DNA of 64,000 nucleotides from assembly GCF_000004195.4 (NCBI RefSeq), contig NC_030678.2:93516904-93580903 (forward strand). The letters are read 5' to 3'. The stretch is from Xenopus tropicalis (lineage: Eukaryota > Chordata > Amphibia > Anura > Pipidae). The position numbers and the translations under genes were made by a program. Below the pieces are notes generated by a model. It saw only the letters and a program-made list of their open reading frames with translations. It had not been told where the DNA came from and did not search any database. This document shows positions 55,266 through 64,000 of this stretch, one piece after another. Position 1 is the stretch's first letter, and each line of letters starts with the position of its first letter.

Positions 55266-55749
55266 ACACAAATGTTGATTATATTTTTCAGCTGCCACAC
55301 TTACTAACTAATTCACAAGTTTTACTATGTGTCAAAACGGCTAAAAATCTGAATCTGCCAATGTACCAGCTAAAACTTGCCAAGATCATGTAGAAGTTAA
55401 TGGCAAATGTCCCTTCCCTTCCCTGGAGAATCCTTCTTTTGCTTCAAAACATTTTCAAAACAATTCATGGATGCCAGTGGTAAATTTTAAGGAACAACAG
55501 GGTTTTAGGACATTAGCATATTCTTGAAAGTATTTTAATCAGTAAATAATTTTGTTTTTGCACCCACATGTGAGAACTGTCTTAAACTGAGATATATTAA
55601 AGTGAATAACCACAGCAAGCAATTCCAGGTTTCAAGCAGTCAGCAGGATATCTTGTATTAAAAGACATATAGACCAGTGGGAGAAGAGCATCATTCGGTT
55701 TCTTTATTACACATTTTAAGTATTGTACAATTTTGTACAATACTTTTGT
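55266..55749. other. Intergenic, nothing recognised
   Basis: AT-rich sequence between the LINE remnant and the 34-bp array. Confidence 0.5.
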
Positions 55750-56095
55750 GTGCCATACTCTGCCTGCCCTATGCTGCCTGTGCGTGCCATACTCTGCCTG
55801 CCCTATGCTGCCAGTGCGTGCCATACTCTGCCTGCCCTATGCTGCCTGTGCGTGCTATACTCTGCCTGCCCTACCCTGCCTGTGCGTGCCATACTCTGCC
55901 TGCCCTATGCTGCCTGTGCGTGCTATACTCTGCCTGCCCTACCCTGCCTGTGTGTGCCATACTCTGCCTGCCCTATGCTGCCTGTGCGTGCCATACTCTG
56001 CCTGCCCTATGCTGCCTGTGTGCCATACTCTGCCTGCCCTTTGCTGCCTGTGTGCCATACTCTGCCTGCCCTTTGCTGCCTGTGTGTGAACAGTA
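55750..56095. repeat. 34-bp tandem array, about ten units
   Basis: The motif atactctgcctgccct recurs at 55755, 55789, 55823, 55857, 55891, 55925, 55959, 55993, 56025 and 56057. The period is 34 bp for most units and 32 bp for the last two. All three forward frames stay open through it because the unit lacks stops. It is not a gene. Confidence 0.93.
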
Positions 56096-57654
56096 CAGGG
56101 GATTACATACATAAAAAATACAGGGGGTTTACAGCCTGAATTTGAGGTGTGAACAATGCAGGGGGCCAGTTAATCTACTGATTAGTAGTACTAACAACAT
56201 TTAAAGTTTACACAAAGGTAAGCAGTCACAGCAACCTGACAGGTGAGGCCACACAGAGCCTCCAGTTGAACAGACCTGCTCTAGACAATGTGTATTACAT
56301 TAAAATTGGCTTAAATTTAATTTATTTGTACCGTGTTTACTATAAGTAAATCCCAAAGTCAATGTTTATCATAAACTATGGATATATACCAGTTTGGCAC
56401 CGTATAGGGAATCGGTTTAGGGTACAGAATGAAATAATTACGACAAATTGCTGAGCCTACTACCTTTGCATTATCTGTAGCCCTGCATAGCAGGGTTTAG
56501 AACTGGCCGAAAGAATAAAATTAGAAGAGCAGACACTTGTTTTGGTAAAGCTTTGCTCACGCACATCAAGATTCTCAGCATTCTCTATGGAAATTATTAA
56601 TAATCTTACCAACAGTTTGTGACTTTACTTCATTCCAAAGACAACTCTTTTGAGAGAAGTTTCTTGGACAATTAAGATGACAAAACCAATCATTGTGGCA
56701 GATGACAGCTCTGGTTAGTTGCACTCTGATAGCTAATCCGTCTGCCTCCATTGCCAATTATAATAAAGATTTTATTATATCACATATCACTATCCATATT
56801 GCGAGATACCTCTCTGCTTTTTCCATTCTTTGTCATCTCCCTATTGCGATCTAATCCAAAAGTGTTCTTGTTATCTTTGTTATATTGGTGGAATACTGTT
56901 AAAATACTGGCATTTTGCAGTTTGTATATAGACACACATATTGCAACATACCTGTACTTCAACAGCATTCCTTAATTTGTCACCTCATCCACGTATGACT
57001 GTAGTGTTATAGTCTATTCTAGCTTGGCTGCAATCAGTTCATGCCTAATAAACTTTCACTAAACCTACAGAAATGTATTTTTATAACAGTGAAAGGAGAT
57101 CAAAAGCTTAAAAAGGAAGTAGGGCAGAAATGTTGTACATTATATTCTGGGCTTCTGTACCAGCCCAAGGCACCCACAGCCCTTTAGCAGGAAAGATCTG
57201 TGGCTCCAAATATGCCCCAGTAGCTCCCCATCTTCTTTTCTGCTGATGCTCTGTGCTGCTGTCACTTATCTGAGCTTAGGGACCCACAATATGTGCATAT
57301 ATATGTATATGAGTATAAAAATTACATTACATTAAATGACAGCTCAGCAAACCAGGATTTAATCAGCAGCTTATATGGCAGATGAACTTAATTTTCTGCA
57401 TGTTGATCTTTGACAATCCCTAAGCTTAGTTTCTCAGCAGCTTACACACATGCACTTATGGGGTTGATAAACCTCTTTGCTGATACAGTAAGATTGGTAT
57501 ATAAAATACAGCATTTCTAGCAATATTAGGCTTTCGTTTTCCACACCTTTTATAACCAAGTAATTGTATGATATGATGTATTGACACTGTGTAGACTGCA
57601 AATACTTAATTCTACTATTCACAAGTTTATTAATAGTAATACATGTATTTTTTT
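56096..57654. other. Intergenic, nothing recognised
   Basis: AT-rich, short open frames only. cagggggttta-type motifs near 56095-56165 echo each other without a clear period. Confidence 0.5.
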
Positions 57655-58170
57655 CATTGTAATATTGTTGTGTAGGCAGCCGTCTCCTGTCATTGAGTCT
57701 AATCCCAAGTCTTTAGAAAGAGCCAGCACAAGGAAACTGCTTACTGATAGGCTATTGTTTTCAATATAAATGGAGGAGTCATGACTTGGCTTAGCTGGAC
57801 TTGGATTTTTACTATTGAGTGCTTTTCTACCACTAGATGGTGCATTTTTTTTTTTAGCAATACAGTTGCCAGGGAGCTGCTATATTACTACCTATTGTTC
57901 TGCTGATCGGAAAGGGAGGGAATTGATATAATTCCAACTTGCGGCGCAGCAGTAAAGAGAGACTAAAGTTTATCAGAGCACACATGGCTGTGGCACCCTG
58001 GGAAATGAAGAATATGGCTAGCCCCATGTCAAATTTAAAAATTAAATATAAAAAAATGTTTCCTTTTTTTGAAAAATGGATTTCAGTGCAGGATTCTGCT
58101 GGAGGAACGCTATTACCTAAAGCATTTTTTAAAAAGAAACGTGTTTCCGTGGCAGAATCCCTTTAAGATT
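57655..58170. repeat. Dispersed repeat family, copy 2
   Basis: Matches 12030-12490 through gtgtaggcagcc, gaaagagccagc, actattgagtgct, atggctagccccatgt and ggattctgctgga. Ends near agaatccctttaag. Confidence 0.7.
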
Positions 58171-60199
58171 ATGATCTGATTGCACAACTAGTCAATAACT
58201 GTCAACTTTTCACTGTATTTTTTAATATCGTGGGCTATAGATAATTTTTAGTAATCCATTTTCAATGCTATGCTATGTTTCTAATGCTGACACTATAGTT
58301 ATACATGGATTAGGTGACAATACAGGTATTATGAATTAGGAATTTATCAATAACTTGAAGATCATGAAGTGGTACAATACCAAGGAGGTAGATAGGTTGG
58401 CAATCGCAGTGTAAATATGTGCAATGCCATAATGCAAGACACTCCCCTCTGAAGAGTTGAATGTAGAATGGAGGGGAGACATGGATGGCTCTTACTGCAG
58501 CTGATTTAATTTCTCACAAGCAAAACATGCATCAGAGTTTCTAATTTTGTTCTTCTTCCCATTAGTTCTTAACCCTGCTGTGATAAGGAAAAAGAAAATG
58601 GAGGATAGTAAGCCCACAAAGGGTAGTTAGCAATTCATCATAATTATTTAGTCCTATATCCGAAGAAAATAAGGATTCAGAAATCGAAAACTCTAATACT
58701 TTACTCCCATAAAAGATCACTACCAGAAATGTACACATGAGTAATTAATACTACGCCACTACTAATACTGGAGGGCTGAAGCTCAACATTTCAGTGTAAA
58801 AGGTAACTTTTTAACCATTGCACAGTAAAATTTGTTGTAACAGTAGAAATTTCCCCAATTAAAGTTTTTCTCTTCTTTCTTTCTGTCAGTACAAATTCTT
58901 ACACCGAGCACCCAAAGGAGCACTTGTAGCCCTAGTGGCAGGAGTAATGCAGTTTTCTCTGCACAACAATTCACTTTTTCCAAACAAACCTTACTTATTG
59001 TTTCCCCTCGATGATGCTGCTGTACACCTTGAATGAAGGGCAATAAAAGCTCATAAAATTCACATTTCATCAATTTGTTCCCCACTTTTTCTTACCAGTA
59101 AGAAGGACCAAGGAAAGAATTGCAGCTCTGCAAACAGTATTCTGTCTCTAAGAAATATTGGCAAACTTTTTTCCCTTATGACAAGTATTTTCTTTCTAAG
59201 TCCCTTACCCTCCTCCATACTAGCTGGCTATCATTGCCATTGAAAGATTAGAGAAAGTAGAAGTTGCACCCTCTCCGCCTGCTTCACAGGATGAGCAACA
59301 AGCACACTCACCACATTCATAAACACCTTCTATTTATATCCGTGCTGTGAACGGTTACATCCTAACAAGCTGTCTCTGACATGTGCCTTATACTATGGTG
59401 TCCCATGGGCACATCCGCCTGGCAGAATCCACACTGTTGCACTGTGATTTAAGCCACAGATTCATGTAATGCACTTGGTCTTTCTGAAGATATATTAAAG
59501 GAAATTAAACGTCTATAAAGTTTATTTGTCATTTCTGTAGAAATATTTTTTATATACTGAGTGTATGGTAAATCCAGTATAAGCTAGTGGAACTTGGACT
59601 GTATGAAAAGGTTACTAGATCAGCTGAAAATGCAGGGGCACATCTACAAAATCCAACTAGAAGATGTGCCTGAATTTGCAACTTATCCAGTTAACCTTAC
59701 TTTATGGACTGATTAGTTTAGTGATTAGTCATAGACGAAGTTGTGAAGAGAAGATGTGGTTTGATCCCTGTTTAAATGCCTTGCAATCAAGGTAACATGG
59801 AAAGATCATTGTTTTCATTGCTTTTGTTTGGGGGAATTAGCAATGGTAGGCAGGTATGCAGAGAATTAGGAGAGTAAGAGATAGGGACACCACATATGAC
59901 ATCACCTTTTTCTCTCAAAAACATAAGTTTATTTGGGGCACACTCCTCCCAACCTAAACATAACAGTTCACAGTTCATCAGCAAACAATTCATTAAACTC
60001 TCACACACTGGAATCTTTTCCTGGGGCTTCTCACCATCCCCAATGGCTTTAACACATCCACGGTGTATCTCACACAAGTGAACACTCTGGGCTACTCACT
60101 CAGCCCTGCTGTCTTTCCCCTCCTGGGTTACCAGCTCACCAGCTTCTGGCACACATTAGCTTCTCACCAAGCCTCAGCATTCCGGCACTCAAACACGTG
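58171..60199. other. Intergenic, nothing recognised
   Basis: No coding region with known motifs. The minus-strand open frames at 58783-59085 and 59787-60077 do not resemble a known protein. Confidence 0.5.
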
Positions 60200-60970
60200 G
60201 TCATGGCTCCCTCTGCTCCTTGCAATGGCAGGCAGCACCCCCAGCCCTCACGTAGTCAGGCAACCTTCATGCCCTGTGCCTTACTCCTAGAGACCTTTCT
60301 CTGTGACTTCTCTGTGACTCTTTACTTGTCTGGGGGACTCCTCACTTGTCTGGGTGACTCCTCACTTGGTTACAGCTCCCTCTGCTCCTTGCAGTGGCAG
60401 GCAGCACCCCCAGCCCCTGTGGGAGTTTTTCACACAGACAAGCAGCCTTCCTGCTCTGTTTCCCTGCTCTGAGAGACCTTTCTCAGTGACTCCTGGAACT
60501 TTTTTGGGTGACTTGTCACTTGGTTTCTGCTCCTTGCAGTGGCAGGCGGCACCCCCAGCCCCTCTTGGAGTTCCTCACGTAGTCAGGCAACCTTCATGCC
60601 CTGTGCCCTACTCTGAGAGACCTTTCTCTGTGACTTCTCTGTGACTCTTTACTTGTCTGGGGGACTCCTCACTTGTCTGGGTGACTCCTCACTTGGTTAC
60701 AGCTCCCTCTACTCGTTGCAGTGGCAGGCAGCACCCCCAGCCCCTGTGGGAGTTCCTCACACAGACAAGCAGCCTTCCTGCTCTGTTTCCCTGCTCTGAG
60801 AGACCTTTCTCAGTGACTCCTGGAACTTTTTTGGGTGACTTGTCACTTGGTTTCTGCTCCCTCTGCTCCTTGCAGTGGCAGGTGGCACCCCCAGCCCCTC
60901 TGGGAGGTCCTAACACAGGCAGGCAGCCTTCCTGCCCTGTACCCCGTTCTGAGAGCGAACCCCTCACTCT
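60200..60970. repeat. Tandem array with a 327-bp higher-order period
   Basis: tttacttgtctgggggact occurs at 60321 and again 327 bp later. Each 327-bp unit contains two related halves around gctccttgcagtggcaggc and agagacctttctc. About two and a half higher-order units are present. Long open frames on both strands follow from the repeat and are not genes. Confidence 0.85.
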
Positions 60971-61289
60971 GAGTCTCCAATCTTAATCACCAGTCACCCC
61001 TGCTGTGTAATCCCACAGCTCTTTTATTTGCTTCTCACCTGCAGCCTAATCAGGCAGCTACTTACAGCTGGCCAAGTAAAAATACTAAACTGGAGTATGG
61101 AATAGAGGACCTATTCTATTAACCCTCCATTTACTCCAGGGACTCACCTATCTGGCTTTTTCTAAGCCGCTTCCATGGTTAACAGCATTAGCTGTTGCAC
61201 AGCCAGGCATTTTACCTGGTGCTAACTTTATCCCACCTTTAACAATGGTGAAAAATACACCAACCAGTGCTCTTACTGCTTGCATCCCT

Positions 61290-61435
61290 CACAATATATA
61301 TATATATATATTGCACTTTGAGAAAGGCTGGGGAGCCAGCCGAAACGTTAGTCTGCCTGAATAAATTTTCTTTATTTTTGCACTAAGACCTGTGAGTGCG
61401 GTATTTCTTCTTTGTTTTATATATATATTGCGAGG
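61290..61435. repeat. TA-flanked copy of the cgaaacgttag repeat
   Basis: (TA)n at 61294-61311, then ttgagaaaggctgg, cagccgaaacgttag, taaattttctttattt and cctgtgagtgcgg, then (TA)n again near 61420-61430. This corresponds to one arm of the palindrome at 53513-53737. Confidence 0.8.
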
Positions 61436-62166
61436 TCACAGGCAGGGTAGGTGGTGGAAGATAAAAATAGACCCTGCCACAAAGAGCATGTGAATGCCGA
61501 ACGGAACCTGCCCAACCCATGGGTAAACCCACAGGATTCGGCTGCCCCACACATTTGTTAACATTTTTTTAATTGTGACTAGATAACCAGTAGTGAAGTG
61601 CTAAAAAAAACTTGTTCAACCCCCAAAAAAACTTTTGATAATGGCAAAAAAATATTTTGACTTTTGTGAAAAATGGCATTTATAGTAACAGAGCAAGGTA
61701 AACAAACAATTCTCCTTTAGTACACCTCCCCCTAACGTAGCAACTCTCATTAATAAAATCAGAAACCCTTTTCAACATATCCATCCCATTCTATGATGCA
61801 TATCCTGTTTATACACCTTTAATACAATCTTATTATATAAACGTTATATACAAGTGTTCTTTAAAAAAATGCTGTTAGATTTTAATTAATTAGAATTAGT
61901 TATCCATAAATCCATCTACTTTTTTCCCCTCACGCTGCACACTATGTTTATCTGTTCCTTTCTTAATGTTTCCAATATGTTCCCTTATGCTATGACTCAA
62001 AATCCTATTGGTCTTTTCTGTACGACTGCAAATGCATGCAAACACTTACAGTAACTTGCAAAAATATTAGACGCAAAAAACTCTTTAATATTGCTAGCGA
62101 GAAGCTGTTTCTGCTAAAACCTGAATCTTGGTAGAAGTTTCTTTTTACTGAAGTTACAGCATGGCA

Positions 62167-62382
62167 TGTCTGGTGTTGATGGAGTGCTCAATGGCCATTT
62201 TTACAGTGATCTTACTGCCAAGTCTGGGGTTAATGAATTGGTCAGTGGCAATTCTGCAGTGATCTTACTGGCAAGTCCGGGGTTAATGGAGTGCTCATTG
62301 GCCATTTCTGCAGTGATCTTACTGGCAAGTCTGGGATTAATGAAGTGCTCATTGGGCATTTATGCAGTGGTTTTACTGGCAT
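62167..62382. repeat. 54-bp tandem array, four units
   Basis: Units begin near 62167, 62221, 62274 and 62328 with agtctggggttaatg-type sequence and contain gcagtgatcttactggcaag. The period is 53-54 bp. The small open frame through it is a by-product. Confidence 0.85.
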
Positions 62383-64000
62383 GAAATGCATGTGCTGCTG
62401 TGTGTCGTGGAATGCTTAGGACCACAATATATCACAAAATGGTGGGGGCCACTGAGTCTGTCTTCTGGTGCAATTTGTGCTTCTACTACTGACATTCCAA
62501 ATTGTAAAGTAAAATATATTGAGGGATTGGTAATTGACTATAACCTTGTAACCGTAGAACCACTATCCTGGGAGAGACGTTTTATATGGAAGAATTATGA
62601 CAGTAGCCATTAGCATCCTAAAGCAATGACAACTAGAGGACAAAAGATAGGTAATAGATACAGAAGATAATATAAAATCTGAAGTTAGATCTTTCTTAAG
62701 AGGACCTGGGAAATGTAACATGTAACAGATATGTCTACACAACTGTACTGCCAGATTTATTATGGTGAAAGGAAAGTAAAGGAACGTTTGGTGTGTGTGT
62801 AGAGAAGTCTTATGTAAGTTAATTAGGAGAAAGCTATTTATCTTTACAAAGACTACGCAAAAAGTGTAATCAGCTCTGCAAAGGCAGCAGACATACAAAG
62901 GAAAATTGAAAATAAAAAGTGATCTTTCAGCTTGGTCAGAAGTAGGTTGTAACACACATTTGTCTGCACTGTCATGGATGAAAAGCAAAGTGGTAGGTAA
63001 CATTTGTAGAAATTTCAGTACAACACAGGGAAGGTGAGTCAAAAACAACTTTTCACTAAAGATTTTCTGCTGCTGCTGCTGCTTTTAAATAAGAGCCTAA
63101 TGTCCCATGTTATAAGTATCATATCTTAAGTACCAAATCTGTATAAATAAAGTCCATATCTGACAAATATTGTTACAGGTTCAACCATATGTAGGGTCCA
63201 GTTAAATAATGAAAGAGTAGCAGGTTCTTGGTCGGTGTCTCCCATTGTCTGCCTTTCATTTCTACAAATATCTTTGGACCCAGGTTAACCCCAAGCAGGG
63301 TGAAAACATCCGATTCAGAATTTGGCAGTTAGGCAAGCCTTGTTTCAATGAAAAAAACATATTGGCTTTTATATAAACTGGTGTGATTTTTTTTAATGAG
63401 GGAGCTAGGGATTTTTGTGTTAATTGTGTGTAGTGACCCATAGGGTTAATATGCCCCTATGACTTTAAATTCCTACACTTAATTATTTCCTGGTTACTTG
63501 GCAGATGCCCATGTATCTATTTTGCTATTAGCATATAGCTTAATTATTGGTTTTAGACCTTATGACCATTTCCTGCCACACTTTAATATAGTGTTTGCTT
63601 AGGGGTGAATCTTCCTCTTTTGGCCTGCATCTGTTGAACCAGGTGGACGTTCCAGGGAGCCTGAGATCAACAAGTCCCCAGAAGTGTTCTTGTTGTACCC
63701 TAAAGGGACTTGTACCTCTAGTGAAGGGGGGAGCAGGGACCCCATGAACGAGGAATAGTAAGAACAGGTAAACTCTTTAATAGTACTTTACAGGAAATAG
63801 TCAGCTTTATTAAGTAAGAGCAGATTTTTTGTGCTCCAACCAGGATACACAGCAGTAAGTAGTCTCCAAAAAGGCTCTGCTGTCTTAGTGAAATGACTGC
63901 AGTAGTGACAAGGGAATCAGACTTAGGGTATTCTCCCTGATCAAGTCTGCTGTTCTGCATCTTGTGAGTATTAAACTTGCATTGCTATTGTCTCAGAAAA
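62383..64000. other. Intergenic, nothing firmly recognised
   Basis: Contains a 161-codon minus-strand open frame (62563-63048) rich in Leu, Phe and Cys without a known domain. The last 600 bases look repeat-like (aaccttcctcttttggcctg-type text near 63605) but have no definable ends. Confidence 0.45.

Noticed and set aside
55677..56139. Cysteine-rich secreted-type proteins in three overlapping frames
   Set aside because: All three are the same 34-bp tandem unit read in different frames.
60197..60986. Open frames on both strands as genes
   Set aside because: They follow the 327-bp tandem array; no domain and no splice or start context.
56096..64000. A second host gene downstream of AP2B1
   Set aside because: I looked for exons of neighbours known in mammals (such as RASL10B and GAS2L2) and recognised none.

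Overview
The window is vertebrate nuclear DNA, very probably from a clawed frog (Xenopus). It holds one split gene whose exons add up to a complete AP-2 adaptor beta subunit. The repeats are typical of Xenopus: T2-type MITEs with TTAA target duplications, L1/Tx1-like LINEs, a Tc1-like transposon, hAT-type elements and (TA)n tracts. I cannot separate X. tropicalis from an X. laevis subgenome by eye.

Layout. 1-6293 is upstream or 5'-intronic sequence. It contains a 5'-truncated LINE on the minus strand, split by a 1.8 kb hAT-type element that itself carries a further inverted-repeat element and a minisatellite. 6294-~52740 is AP2B1 on the plus strand. Twenty-one coding exons (start codon 6317, stop codon 51919-51921) join into an open frame of 951 residues, the length I recall for the long human isoform. 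All introns are GT-AG and every junction keeps phase. Introns carry a Tc1-like element with a single internal stop (21098-22703), many MITEs, a degenerate ~140 bp tandem array (14100-15420) and a LINE-in-LINE insertion (6920-8380). ~52740-64000 looks intergenic. It has a 225 bp perfect palindrome, the 3' end of a CR1-like LINE and three tandem arrays, and I recognise no second gene.

The protein is the beta2 subunit of the clathrin adaptor AP-2: a HEAT-repeat trunk (about residues 1-590), a flexible hinge with the clathrin box LLNLD (631-635), and a two-part appendage (about 715-951) with W855 and Y902. The hinge is where splicing can vary. It holds a 42-nt exon (39483-39524) known to be optional in mammals. 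In the intron before it lies a 21-nt candidate microexon (35534-35554) that would add seven residues in frame. That microexon is the observation I find most worth testing.

Nothing here resembles a prokaryotic system, CRISPR array or operon. The other points of interest concern transposable elements: repeats touching splice sites, nested insertions, palindromes, and a repeat family that always lies beside (TA)n.
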